NCBI GenBank assembly: GCA_037134755.1
Contig: JBAXLO010000043.1
Coordinates: 1 to 26,461, forward strand
Reading direction: 5' to 3'
From: JBAXLO01 sp037134755
GTDB taxonomy: Bacteria > Bacteroidota > Bacteroidia > Bacteroidales > JACABE01
Length of the DNA: 26,461 nt
The position numbers were made by a program, and so were the translations under genes. The notes beneath the pieces were generated by a model. That model was not told the origin of the DNA, ran no database searches, and was given only the letters and a program-made list of their open reading frames with translations. Shown piece after piece: positions 1 to 8,390 of this stretch; the stretch's first letter is position 1, and every line of letters starts with the position of its first letter.

Positions 1-69
1 TTAGAGCAAATCGTCTTCAAAAAACCAACTATTTTGTCTATTACACCTAAAAATACGATTAATATAATA

Positions 70-106
70 AAAAAAAACTTCATCTTTTCAGGTGAAGCTT
101 TTTTTT
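70..106. terminator. Bidirectional intrinsic terminator
   Basis: An 8-bp stem (CTTCATCT at 78-85 pairing with AGGTGAAG at 90-97, one G-U pair) closes on a TTTC loop. It is flanked by an A-run on the left and a T-run on the right, so it can stop transcription in both directions. On the minus strand it lies 25-60 bases past the stop of the deoxyhypusine-synthase-like gene. The first 69 bases hold no gene I can support. Confidence 0.8.
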
Positions 107-130
107 ATATTGTTAGATTGATTTCTCTAA

Positions 131-1150
131 TTACTTATCGAATAGTTTAGCCCATTCTTTTTTAGTTCGGTTTTTCCAATCACCTTTATGATATGCATAA
201 CTTATCATTAAAGGTAATACTGATGTAGCTTCAGCGTAAACCATTTGTTCGTAAACGGTATCAACTTTCCCCCATGATGAAGCTTCTTTAAGTGTAGAAC
301 TAGAGCATGCACCATCTCTTGAATCTGCTACAGTAATTTGAACTGCATATTTGTGCATCGGAACATCTTTGCCTAATACTTCAGCACAAATAACAGTATC
401 TTGTGTAAAGTTCTTTGGAACTCCCCCACCTATCATAAATAAACCTGTAGTAGGTGCAGCCATCTTGATTTTAGTTAATTCAAGGAAATCTGCAACTGAA
501 TCTATTGAAACATGTTTATCAGGATTCTCCCATTGATGTAATACAAGTCCAAATCCGGCACTACTATCAGTAAATGCAGGACAGAAGATTGGCACATTAT
601 GTTCGTAACAAACCTGAACTAATGAGTCTTTTTTTACTGAATGTTTAGTTAAATATTTACCCATTTCACTTATAAACTCACGAGACGAATAAGGTCTTTT
701 TTCTAAACTATCAGTTATAACTTTAATTGTATGATCACAATTTTGTAATTCTTCTTCATCAATATAAGTATCATAAATTCTATCAATATAAAGATCTCTT
801 AATTGCTTGTCATCAGCATAAGGATTTCCTTTATAATGTTTAAAACCTAGAGCTTCAAAGAAATCCATATCAACTATAGATGCACCTGTAGCAACTATCG
901 CATCAATCATATTTGCCTTAACCATATCCACATACACTTGCATACAACCTGCAGCACTAGTGCTTCCTGCTAAAGTTAAAATGATACTGCAATCATTCTC
1001 TTTAATCATCATATTAAGAATATCAGTTGCATTAGCTGTATCTCGTGATGTAAATGACATATCACGCATTGCATCAATTATAGATGTTGAATCAAATGAT
1101 TTTATATCTATATGTTTAACAACATCTTTTAAAAGTTCTTTTTTATTCAT
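131..1150 (-). CDS. Deoxyhypusine synthase-like protein (bacterial DHS-like)
   Basis: A 339-residue member of the deoxyhypusine synthase fold family, which is NAD-dependent and transfers a 4-aminobutyl group from a polyamine. The C-terminal E289-x3-W293-G-K295 matches the DHS active-site block around the catalytic lysine (human E323, W327, K329). A GGGVPKN stretch at 241-247 corresponds to the eukaryotic/archaeal GGGxxKHH loop, but the His pair is absent (N247, F248). Bacteria lack eIF5A, so hypusine formation is not expected; bacterial homologs have been linked to homospermidine-type polyamine synthesis. It sits 69 bp downstream of an arginine-decarboxylase-type gene on the same strand, which supports a polyamine role. 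It has its own -7 element in that gap and a terminator after the stop. The family is clear; the substrate is inferred. Confidence 0.85.
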   Translation of the reverse strand: MNKKELLKDVVKHIDIKSFDSTSIIDAMRDMSFTSRDTANATDILNMMIKENDCSIILTLAGSTSAAGCMQVYVDMVKANMIDAIVATGASIVDMDFFEALGFKHYKGNPYADDKQLRDLYIDRIYDTYIDEEELQNCDHTIKVITDSLEKRPYSSREFISEMGKYLTKHSVKKDSLVQVCYEHNVPIFCPAFTDSSAGFGLVLHQWENPDKHVSIDSVADFLELTKIKMAAPTTGLFMIGGGVPKNFTQDTVICAEVLGKDVPMHKYAVQITVADSRDGACSSSTLKEASSWGKVDTVYEQMVYAEATSVLPLMISYAYHKGDWKNRTKKEWAKLFDK

Positions 1151-1181
1151 ATCGAAATGTATTTTGTATTATTTTCTGCTG

Positions 1182-1189
1182 CAAAATTA
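1182..1189 (-). promoter_or_regulatory. Bacteroidota -7 element (TAATTTTG) for the DHS-like gene
   Basis: Read on the minus strand this is TAATTTTG, a full match to the TAnnTTTG consensus, followed by CA. A TTG at 1210-1208 lies 18 bases upstream as a possible -33 element. It sits in the gap after the decarboxylase stop, so the DHS-like gene may be transcribed separately as well as by read-through. Confidence 0.5.
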
Positions 1190-1219
1190 ATAAAAATCAA
1201 TAATAAACAATGATTAATT

Positions 1220-2611
1220 TTAATACCCTAATATCTTTAACATAGATTTATGGCTTTGTTCTTTTGCAAAAAGCTTTGTAAAGTATTCACCATCTTCGTC
1301 AATATCTATTATAATATGTTTTGGTGCAGGTATTAAGCAATGTTGAATGCCTCCATAACCTCCTAATGATTCTTGGTAAGCACCAGTATGAAAGAAACCT
1401 AGATATTGAGTATCTCCATTATCTATTTTAGGTAAGAATACTGCATTTGAATGTGCTTCTGCATTATAAAAATCTTGACTATCACAAGTTAACCCACCTA
1501 AGAAAACCCTTTGATATTCTTTTTCCCAGTTATTTATTGCTAATAAAATATATCTTTGATTGATTGCCCAAGTATCTGGCAAAGTAGTCATAAAAGAACT
1601 ATCAATCATATTCCATGACTCTCTATCATTTTGTTGTTTCTGATTAATGATTGAAAACAATGTCGCTCCGCTCTCCCCTACTGTAAATGATCCGAACTCG
1701 GTGAAGATATGAGGTTCCGGAACTTTTTGCACTTCGCAGATATTTTTAATCTGAGCTATAATTTCCTCAGCCATGTATTCATAGTCATAATTAAATCCCA
1801 TTGAATTTTTAATAGGGAATCCTCCACCTATATTTAATGAATCTAATTCAGGACAAATCTTTTTTAATTCACAATATATATTAGCACATTTTGATATCTC
1901 ATTCCAATAATAAGCTGAATCTTTTATACCTGTATTAATAAAAAAGTGAAGCATCTTAAGTTGAAACTTAGGATTATCTTTAATTCTCTCGAGATAGAAA
2001 GGAAGTATATCATTATACCTGATACCTAACCTTGAAGTATAGAACTCAAACATCGGTTCCTCCTCAGCTGCTATACGAATACCAATCTTACATTGAGTAG
2101 TTAATTGTTCTTCGAAGAGATTCAGTTCTTCTTTATTGTCCAATATTGGTATAACATTTTCGAAACCTGTATGAATTAATTCTACAATATTTTCTACATA
2201 TTGAGGTCTTTTAAATCCATTACAAATTATATACTTATCCTTTTTAATCTTATCCATTAAAAGTAATTCCTGAATAATATTGATATCAAAGGCAGATGAA
2301 GTTTCTAAATTTACATCATTTTTTAGTACTTCTTCTAACACAAATGAAAAATGTGAACTCTTGGTACAATAACAATAATTATAATCTCCTTTATAATCTA
2401 CTTTTGCCATAGCTACATTAAATAAACGCTTTGCTCTTTGAATCTGAGATGTTATCTTTGGCAAAAAACTAATTTTCAATGGAGTTCCATACTGTTTTAT
2501 AATATCCATTAAAGGCACATTATGAAAATGCAATTCATTATCTTCAACTTTAAAGTCATCAGTTGGAAATTCAAAAGTCTGTTCTATAAGATCAATATAT
2601 TTGTTTTTCAT
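1220..2611 (-). CDS. speA: PLP-dependent decarboxylase, probable arginine decarboxylase
   Basis: A 463-residue fold-III PLP decarboxylase of the alanine-racemase-barrel/ODC-ADC type. Visible are the PLP lysine in YCTKSS (K84), a glycine-rich phosphate loop IGGGF (261-265), the active-site CDSQD motif (376-380) and a GAYQESLGG motif (410-418). It is much shorter than the ~650-residue SpeA of enterobacteria, but the CDS-type active-site motif and the Bacteroidota pairing with a DHS-like gene fit the short arginine decarboxylases annotated in this phylum. The product would be agmatine for polyamine synthesis. Ornithine, lysine or a carboxy-polyamine as substrate cannot be excluded from motifs alone. 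The 455-bp region upstream separates it from the divergent rocD. Confidence 0.75.
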   Translation of the reverse strand: MKNKYIDLIEQTFEFPTDDFKVEDNELHFHNVPLMDIIKQYGTPLKISFLPKITSQIQRAKRLFNVAMAKVDYKGDYNYCYCTKSSHFSFVLEEVLKNDVNLETSSAFDINIIQELLLMDKIKKDKYIICNGFKRPQYVENIVELIHTGFENVIPILDNKEELNLFEEQLTTQCKIGIRIAAEEEPMFEFYTSRLGIRYNDILPFYLERIKDNPKFQLKMLHFFINTGIKDSAYYWNEISKCANIYCELKKICPELDSLNIGGGFPIKNSMGFNYDYEYMAEEIIAQIKNICEVQKVPEPHIFTEFGSFTVGESGATLFSIINQKQQNDRESWNMIDSSFMTTLPDTWAINQRYILLAINNWEKEYQRVFLGGLTCDSQDFYNAEAHSNAVFLPKIDNGDTQYLGFFHTGAYQESLGGYGGIQHCLIPAPKHIIIDIDEDGEYFTKLFAKEQSHKSMLKILGY

Positions 2612-2681
2612 TTTTATAAAGTAATTAAGTTGGATGATAATTTATTTCTTAATGTAACTAACTTGCATTAGAAATATTTTG

Positions 2682-2689
2682 CAAAGTTA
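2682..2689 (-). promoter_or_regulatory. -7 element (TAACTTTG) for the decarboxylase gene
   Basis: Minus-strand TAACTTTG matches TAnnTTTG and lies about 70 bases before the ATG at 2611. No clear TTTG at -33 is visible. Confidence 0.45.
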
Positions 2690-3018
2690 ATACAATTATA
2701 TTAAATAAATACTTATTATTATTGTTATTTTGAAATTTATTAATAAATAGTTAAATATTAATAGTAAAATTAATAGTAACTATTCATATTACGTATTTAA
2801 AATTGAAACAAAATAGTATTTTGCGATTATCTTAATTTCAACAATCTTAATTATAATCAAAGTTCTTACAATAAATAAGCACAAATGATTCTTATCTACA
2901 TTTCTTAAAATAAGTTGAAAAGAAAAGGAATCTTCAATTATTATTTGGCAAATTCAACTATAAATAAATATAATTAAAAATATTTTCAACAAATATCTTT
3001 TAGCATCACTTAAATAAT
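2690..3018. other. AT-rich divergent intergenic region
   Basis: This is the centre of the 455-bp gap between the divergent decarboxylase and rocD genes. It is very AT-rich and holds no reading frame I would call a gene and no strong hairpin. The only signals seen are the two -7 elements at its ends, one for each gene. Confidence 0.5.
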
Positions 3019-3026
3019 TACTTTTG
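3019..3026 (+). promoter_or_regulatory. -7 element (TACTTTTG) for rocD
   Basis: TACTTTTG fits TAnnTTTG exactly and lies 40 bases before the rocD ATG. The -33 region is poor (TTTTAG near 2998-3003). Confidence 0.5.
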
Positions 3027-3066
3027 CAGCAAAATTGAAAAATAATAATCAAAAATACGTAACTTT

Positions 3067-4281
3067 ATGACAAAATCAGAACAAATCATGGAATTAGAGC
3101 ACCATTACGGAGCTCACAATTATCATCCACTACCTGTAGTATTAGCTAAAGGAGAAGGTCCTTTTGTATGGGATGTTGAAGGAAAGAAATATTTTGATTT
3201 TCTTTCTGCTTATTCAGCGGTTAACCAAGGACACTGCCATCCGAAAATCATTAATGCTTTGATTGATCAGGCTAAAACAATGACACTTACTTCTCGTGCA
3301 TTCTTTAATGATAGTTTAGGACCTTATGAAAAGTTTGTAACAGAATATTTCGGTTACGACAAGGTACTTCCTATGAATACTGGAGCTGAAGCTGATGAAA
3401 CAGCTTTAAAATTAACCCGCAAGTGGGCTTATATGAAGAAAGGTGTTGCAGAAGATCAAGCTAAGATTATTGTTTGTGAAAACAATTTTCATGGTCGTAC
3501 TATAAGTATTGTGTCTATGTCAACTGATCCTGATGCATACAATGGTTTTGGACCTTTTACTCCCGGATTTATAAAAATACCTTATAATGATATTCCAGCT
3601 TTAGAAAAAGCATTGGAAGATCCTAACGTAGCAGGTTTTTTAGTTGAACCAATACAAGGTGAAGCAGGTGTTTATGTGCCGGCTGAAGGTTATTTAAAGA
3701 AAGCTTATGATCTTTGTAAAGCTAAAAACGTTTTGTTTATTGCTGACGAAGTTCAAACCGGTATTGCACGTACAGGTAAATTATTAGCTTGTGATCATGA
3801 AGGTGTTCGTCCTGATATGTTAATATTAGGTAAAGCATTATCTGGTGGAGTTATCCCTGTATCAGCAGTATTATGCGATGATGAAATTATGCTTTGTATC
3901 AAACCTGGTGAACATGGCTCAACATTTGGAGGTAATCCATTAGCAGCAAAGGTTGCTATAGCTGCATTAGAAGTTGTGAAAGAAGAAAAACTTGCTGAAA
4001 AAGCTGAAGCTTTAGGTATCATCTTTAGAGAAGAAATGAGCAAAGTTAAAACTGATATGATTGAGTTAGTAAGAGGAAAAGGATTACTAAATGCAATTAT
4101 TATCAAACCTAAAAACGGAAAAGAAGCTTGGGATGTTTGTTTAAAGATGGCTGAAAACGGCTTACTTGCAAAACCTACTCATGGGCATATAATTCGTTTT
4201 GCTCCACCTCTTATTATTACTGAAAGTCAATTAAGAGAAGCAATCGAAATAATTAAGAAATCTATTTTATCTTTTGAATAA
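3067..4281 (+). CDS. rocD: Ornithine--oxo-acid aminotransferase (ornithine delta-aminotransferase)
   Basis: A 404-residue class-III PLP aminotransferase that interconverts ornithine and 2-oxo acid with glutamate-semialdehyde and amino acid in the cytoplasm. The full family signature is present: NTGAEADETALK (104-115), NFHGRT (140-145), VEPIQGEAG (193-201), the PLP-binding ADEVQTG (226-232) and the Schiff-base lysine K256 in LILGKALSGG. The STFGGNPLA block follows. Length matches OAT. It has its own -7 element and ends in a 16-bp-stem terminator shared with the convergent gene. It links arginine/ornithine to proline and glutamate, next to the divergent decarboxylase that uses the same amino-acid pool. 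Confidence 0.96.
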   Translation: MTKSEQIMELEHHYGAHNYHPLPVVLAKGEGPFVWDVEGKKYFDFLSAYSAVNQGHCHPKIINALIDQAKTMTLTSRAFFNDSLGPYEKFVTEYFGYDKVLPMNTGAEADETALKLTRKWAYMKKGVAEDQAKIIVCENNFHGRTISIVSMSTDPDAYNGFGPFTPGFIKIPYNDIPALEKALEDPNVAGFLVEPIQGEAGVYVPAEGYLKKAYDLCKAKNVLFIADEVQTGIARTGKLLACDHEGVRPDMLILGKALSGGVIPVSAVLCDDEIMLCIKPGEHGSTFGGNPLAAKVAIAALEVVKEEKLAEKAEALGIIFREEMSKVKTDMIELVRGKGLLNAIIIKPKNGKEAWDVCLKMAENGLLAKPTHGHIIRFAPPLIITESQLREAIEIIKKSILSFE

Positions 4282-4300
4282 TATCAAAGGTTAGCTATAT

Positions 4301-4338
4301 AGAAAAGCCGTCTCATTGTTTTATGAGACGGCTTTTCT
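4301..4338. terminator. Strong bidirectional terminator between rocD and the GNAT gene
   Basis: A perfect 16-bp stem (4301-4316 with 4323-4338; core AAAAGCCGTCTCAT) has a 6-base loop and A/T-rich flanks on both sides. It lies 20 bases after the rocD stop and 73 bases after the stop of the convergent minus-strand gene. Confidence 0.92.
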
Positions 4339-4410
4339 TTTATAAATAAACTCCCCTACTCTATTTACTCAATAAAAAAATTCTAAAAAACAATTTCCAA
4401 TTAAAACATT

Positions 4411-5538
4411 TTAATCAATCTTTTTAGTAAAACATCTGCGACGAATATGAGGTTCTCTTGATTGATAATCTTCCCAAAGTAATTGCATCTTTTTATTAAT
4501 CTCCAGAACAGGGTTTATAACATTCGTTTTAACACCTTTCTTAATGCAACTAGCCATAATTTCTTCAAATATCATTGCATTAAGACCTTTGTTTTGCATA
4601 TCCGGTCTTACAGCTATCAAATACATATCAAGTATTTCAGCTTTATTTAATGATCTTAAAATATGCCACCAACCAAAGGGCAATAATCGACCTTTAGCTT
4701 TCTGAACTCCTTTTGAAAGCGATGGCATCGTAATACCAAAAGCAACAACTTCATCTTTTTCATTCAAAACAACAGAAACAAATTCAGGCTTTACATAACC
4801 TATATATTGTTTAGTAAATAATTCAATTTGCCTATCAGATAATGGATAAAAGCCATAAAGTGGAGCATAACTTTGATTTAAAACATCAAATATTTGATGT
4901 GCATATTTTAGTAATTGCTTAGTTTTTGTTGCTTTTAAGGTATGTAAATTGTATCTCTTAGCAATTAAACCTGCCATCCTAACAAGTTTTTCGGGTTGTT
5001 CTTTTGGGATATCATACTCAAATTGTATCCAATCTACATCTTTATTATATCCTAATTGCTCAAGTATTTTTGGATAGTATTCATGATTGTAATTTGTAGC
5101 ATAAGTTGCCAATTGATCAAATCCATAAACTAGCATTCCCTCCCTATCCATATCTGTAAATCCTAACGGACCATGAATCTCATCACAACCGAATTCTTTC
5201 CCCCAGTTTTCAACAGTTTTAAGAAGTGTTTCGGCTACCTCTTTATCATCAATAAAATCAAACCATGAAAAGCGCACCTTCTTCTCTTTCCAACATTCAT
5301 TTGCTCTTTTATTATAAATACCTGCTATCCTACCTACTATTTTATTTTCATTATATGCTAACCAATACTTAGCTTCACAAAATTCAAATGCAGGATTTTT
5401 TGTTCTACTCAACGAAACTTTTTCATCTATATCTAAAGAAGGAACCCAATAAGCATTATTTTTATATATTGTGTATGGGAATCTTATGAATTTCATAAGA
5501 TCATTTTTTGAGATTACTTCCTTTATTTGTACGTTCAT
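4411..5538 (-). CDS. GNAT-fold N-acyltransferase paralog 1 (YghO-like)
   Basis: A 375-residue protein with two GNAT-like halves. The C-terminal half contains a motif-A type acyl-CoA loop, AVRPDMQNKG (309-318), followed by a helix. The N-terminal half contains a conserved block GPLGFTDMDREGM (123-135). It is close to the next minus-strand gene (50 of the first 60 residues identical by eye), a recent or conserved tandem duplication. The length and layout resemble the YghO-like family, to which bacterial ceramide synthase-type N-acyltransferases have been related. That makes sphingolipid or other lipid N-acylation a reasonable but unproven guess for a Bacteroidota. No sphingolipid gene is visible next to it. 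Its promoter should lie between 5539 and 5620, since a terminator separates it from its paralog. Confidence 0.7.
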   Translation of the reverse strand: MNVQIKEVISKNDLMKFIRFPYTIYKNNAYWVPSLDIDEKVSLSRTKNPAFEFCEAKYWLAYNENKIVGRIAGIYNKRANECWKEKKVRFSWFDFIDDKEVAETLLKTVENWGKEFGCDEIHGPLGFTDMDREGMLVYGFDQLATYATNYNHEYYPKILEQLGYNKDVDWIQFEYDIPKEQPEKLVRMAGLIAKRYNLHTLKATKTKQLLKYAHQIFDVLNQSYAPLYGFYPLSDRQIELFTKQYIGYVKPEFVSVVLNEKDEVVAFGITMPSLSKGVQKAKGRLLPFGWWHILRSLNKAEILDMYLIAVRPDMQNKGLNAMIFEEIMASCIKKGVKTNVINPVLEINKKMQLLWEDYQSREPHIRRRCFTKKID

Positions 5539-5620
5539 ATTGTAAAATTACGTTGTTAATTTTGGTCAGATATTGTATTCATTTAATTTAATAAAATGAT
5601 AAATAAATTATCTTATTAAG

Positions 5621-5665
5621 AAATATAAAAGCCGTCCTGTTTATAACAAGACGGCTTTTATATTT
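5621..5665. terminator. Intrinsic terminator between the two GNAT paralogs
   Basis: A 16-bp stem (5621-5636 with 5650-5665; core AAAAGCCGTC) with a 13-base loop and A/T flanks. It lies 12 bases past the stop of the upstream paralog. The GC core AAAAGCCGTC is also in the terminator at 4301-4338, so the duplication seems to have carried its terminator along. Confidence 0.88.
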
Positions 5666-5677
5666 ATCAATCTTTAG

Positions 5678-6802
5678 TTATGCAATTTTCTTTATATAGC
5701 ATCTTCGACGAATATGTTGTCGCGGATTATAATCTTGCCAGATTAACTGGTTTTTGATATTAACTTCTAAAACAGGATTCTGAACAGTCTTTTTAACGCC
5801 CTTCTTAATATAGTTAGACATTAATTCATCAAAAATAATTGCATTTAGTCCTTTATTCTGCATATCAGGTCTTATCGCGATAAGATACATATCAACTAAA
5901 TCATTATTTTTAATCGATTTTAAGATATGCCACCAACCAAATGGAAAAAGTCGTCCTTTAGCTTTCTGCACTCCTTTAGATAACGACGGCATTGTAATAC
6001 CAAAAGCAACAACTTCGTCTTTATCATTCATTACAACTGAAACAAATTCAGGCTTTACATAACCTATATATTGTTTTGTAAAAAGATCAATCTGTCTTTC
6101 GGATAGCGGTGCAAAACCATATAAAGGCATAAAACTCTGATTTAACACTTCAAATATCTGATGCGCATACTTTAATAACTCCTTAGTCTTAGTCGCTTTT
6201 AAAGAATGGACATTATATCTTTTACATATGAGCCCGGCCATTTTTGCAAGTTTCTCAGGCTCTTCTTTAGGCACTTCGTACTCAAATTGAATCCAATCTG
6301 CATCTTTTCCATATCCAATTGCTTCGAGGGTCTTAGGATAATATTCATGATTATAAAGTGTAGCATAAGTCCCTAACTCGTTAAAGCCTTCAACCAGCAT
6401 ACCTTCTCTATCCATATCAGTAAATCCCAGAGGGCCATGAATTTCGTTACAACCAAATTCTTTTCCCCAGTTTTCAACTGTATTGAGCAATGCGTTAGCT
6501 ACTTCTTTATCTTCAATAAAATCTAACCATCCAAAACGAACTCTGTTTTCTTTCCAACATTCGTTTGCTCTTTTATTTATGATACCTGCAATTCTGCCTA
6601 CAATAATATTATCTCTGTAAGCAAGCCAATATTTAGCTTCACAAAATTCAAAAGCAGGATTCTTTGTTCTACTAAGCGATACTTTTTCGTCCATATCTAA
6701 GGCCGGAACCCAATAAGGATGCTTCTTATATAAGGTATAAGGGAATCTTATAAATTTCATAAGATCACTCTTCGATACCACTTCCTTTATTTCTATATTC
6801 AT
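5678..6802 (-). CDS. GNAT-fold N-acyltransferase paralog 2 (YghO-like)
   Basis: A 374-residue paralog of the protein at 4411-5538, colinear over its whole length. It keeps the same N-terminal block (GPLGFTDMDREGM) and the acyl-CoA loop AIRPDMQNKG. Differences concentrate at surface-like positions and around the YGF-PLS segment (YGFYPLSDRQ in paralog 1, YGFAPLSERQ here), which could tune acyl or amine choice. It is the first of the pair in transcription order and is closed by its own terminator, so the two copies can be regulated apart. The same functional caveats apply: the GNAT fold is clear and the substrate is unknown. Confidence 0.7.
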   Translation of the reverse strand: MNIEIKEVVSKSDLMKFIRFPYTLYKKHPYWVPALDMDEKVSLSRTKNPAFEFCEAKYWLAYRDNIIVGRIAGIINKRANECWKENRVRFGWLDFIEDKEVANALLNTVENWGKEFGCNEIHGPLGFTDMDREGMLVEGFNELGTYATLYNHEYYPKTLEAIGYGKDADWIQFEYEVPKEEPEKLAKMAGLICKRYNVHSLKATKTKELLKYAHQIFEVLNQSFMPLYGFAPLSERQIDLFTKQYIGYVKPEFVSVVMNDKDEVVAFGITMPSLSKGVQKAKGRLFPFGWWHILKSIKNNDLVDMYLIAIRPDMQNKGLNAIIFDELMSNYIKKGVKKTVQNPVLEVNIKNQLIWQDYNPRQHIRRRCYIKKIA

Positions 6803-6837
6803 TATATTATTGATAAATGATTTTTAAATTTAGACTG

Positions 6838-6845
6838 TAAAAGTA
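6838..6845 (-). promoter_or_regulatory. Possible -7 element (TACTTTTA) for GNAT paralog 2
   Basis: Minus-strand TACTTTTA matches seven of eight positions of TAnnTTTG, 36 bases before the ATG. No convincing -33 element was found. Confidence 0.3.
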
Positions 6846-6921
6846 CTAAAAAATTATTACGATTGACTGTTTTAAAATCAAAATTAAAATATATTAACAA
6901 AAAGAACATACATAATATAGC

Positions 6922-7161
6922 TTAATACTTACCGCTAGATCTGGTATTACGTATTTGATAATTTTTCGCAATAGGTTGTCTATTTTTTCTTGCCTTATAA
7001 TGATTCCCGTTGCGCATATTATAGGAAGTATTGCCATATCCTCTAAAGTGATAATAACTTCCTCTTTTGTTAGTTGCACACGAACATGACACTATTATAA
7101 TGATTGTAATCATAAATATGACTAACAATTTCCTATTAGAATGGTATAATTTTTGAATCAT
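6922..7161 (-). CDS. Small basic lipoprotein, function unknown
   Basis: A 79-residue protein with a short basic N-terminus, a hydrophobic segment (about 12-24) and a lipobox-like IIVSCSC, so it is probably exported and lipid-anchored. The mature part is strongly basic and rich in Arg, Lys, Asn, Tyr and Gly, without a fold I recognise. Such composition suits binding to an anionic envelope polymer, but that is a guess. It is transcribed away from the M23 peptidase gene and stands alone. A 61-residue frame on the same strand overlaps it and looks like a shadow, having no leader or family features. Confidence 0.6.
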   Translation of the reverse strand: MIQKLYHSNRKLLVIFMITIIIIVSCSCATNKRGSYYHFRGYGNTSYNMRNGNHYKARKNRQPIAKNYQIRNTRSSGKY

Positions 7162-7339
7162 TGTAATTATTTTTTATAAACCTGTAAACATTCCGCTAAA
7201 TTAGATAATTTATTAATAACTCAAACAAAAAATGCAATAATATTTTTATTTGTCCGTTAAAATACGTTAAAAGCTATGTCTACTATGAAGAATAGCTCAT
7301 TTTTTCTAGTTTTTCAAAATTGTTTTTTATACGTTTTAT

Positions 7340-8236
7340 ATGATCAAAAAGTTTCGGTTTTTTATATATTCTGTTTGCATTTTTGTTTTTTTTACACCAT
7401 TAATAACTAATGCACAGGATGAAGCCTATCAAAAATTAAAACCTGAAAACATAGTAGAAACTCAAAATGACAGTATAGATTTAGTATCTAATTTTTATAG
7501 CTTTTATGATTCTCTTGCTGTTTTCTTTTCAGAAGACACTCTTTATGAGAGCTTCGACAACGAAGTTATCCATTATCCAAAGGTTGATTTCTCAAATAAA
7601 GCCGACACTTCTATTGTCATTCTTCAAGATTTAGCCAAACGCAACTTTTATGTGCACCCTTTCATCGGTGATATAACTTCTCATTTTGGTTTGCGTCATT
7701 ATCGTTATCATTATGGCACAGACATTAAGCTTCAAACAGGCGACTCTGTTAGATGTGCTTTTGATGGAAAGGTGCGTATTACTAAACTGAGTAAATCTTA
7801 TGGATATGTTGTAGTTGTCCGGCATTTGAATGGATTGGAAACTCTTTACGCCCATTTATCTGAGATTGATGTTAAACCCGACCAGGTAGTTAAAGCCGGT
7901 GACATCATAGCTCTCGGAGGCAATACAGGGCATTCAACCGGTAGCCATCTTCATTTTGAAGTTAGATATTTGGGTGCTCCTATAGATGCGGAAGATTTAA
8001 TTGACTTTGAGCACTATAAACTTCACTCGGATATACTTTATCTTACGAAATATAACTTCCGTTATCAAAAAGAAATTGATAAACTTAAAGAAGCTCGTTT
8101 TGTAAAAATTAAGAGAGGACAAACTTTAGCTTCGATAGCTAAAAAATATCATGTAAAAGTTAAAACTTTATATAATCTCAATAAAATTAAGAAAGGCACC
8201 AAACTTAAGGCCGGAAGAAGCATAAGGATTAGATAA
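7340..8236 (+). CDS. M23 family metallopeptidase with C-terminal LysM domain
   Basis: A 298-residue exported cell-wall hydrolase. A signal peptide covers about residues 1-25 (cleavage near TNAQ-DE). A LytM/M23 domain spans about 105-215 and has all zinc ligands and catalytic residues: H124-x3-D128 (HYGTD), H172 in YAH, and H203-x-H205 (HLHFE). A LysM peptidoglycan-binding domain occupies about 254-298 (VKIKRGQTLASIAKKY through AGRSIRIR). It should cut peptide cross-links in peptidoglycan; because the metal site is intact it is predicted active, unlike the degenerate EnvC/NlpD-type regulators. It is a single-gene unit followed by a strong terminator. Confidence 0.93.
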   Translation: MIKKFRFFIYSVCIFVFFTPLITNAQDEAYQKLKPENIVETQNDSIDLVSNFYSFYDSLAVFFSEDTLYESFDNEVIHYPKVDFSNKADTSIVILQDLAKRNFYVHPFIGDITSHFGLRHYRYHYGTDIKLQTGDSVRCAFDGKVRITKLSKSYGYVVVVRHLNGLETLYAHLSEIDVKPDQVVKAGDIIALGGNTGHSTGSHLHFEVRYLGAPIDAEDLIDFEHYKLHSDILYLTKYNFRYQKEIDKLKEARFVKIKRGQTLASIAKKYHVKVKTLYNLNKIKKGTKLKAGRSIRIR

Positions 8237-8278
8237 TTCCTTTATCTTATTATTTATTCTGAATCAAAATAATTTTAG

Positions 8279-8322
8279 AATCCTATTATCTAGCAAAATA
8301 GATAATAGGATTTGTTTTTTTT
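8279..8322 (+). terminator. Intrinsic terminator of the M23 peptidase gene
   Basis: A 14-bp perfect stem (8279-8292 with 8299-8312; core TCCTATTATCTA) with loop GCAAAA, followed by TTTG and a T-run to 8322, 42 bases after the stop codon. Confidence 0.9.
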
Positions 8323-8390
8323 GTGGATAAATTGTGTGTTAATTTTGATTATCAGTACAACTAGTTTCAAAAAGAGTCAAAAGCCGATCC

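Noticed and set aside
1..50. A plus-strand frame ending in TAA at 48-50 that could be the tail of a gene left of the window.
   Set aside because: Only 15 codons are visible, with no family features, and other frames are open over the same stretch.
6894..7079. A 61-residue minus-strand frame overlapping the small lipoprotein.
   Set aside because: It has no leader or family features, and the overlapping frame has a clear lipoprotein signal.
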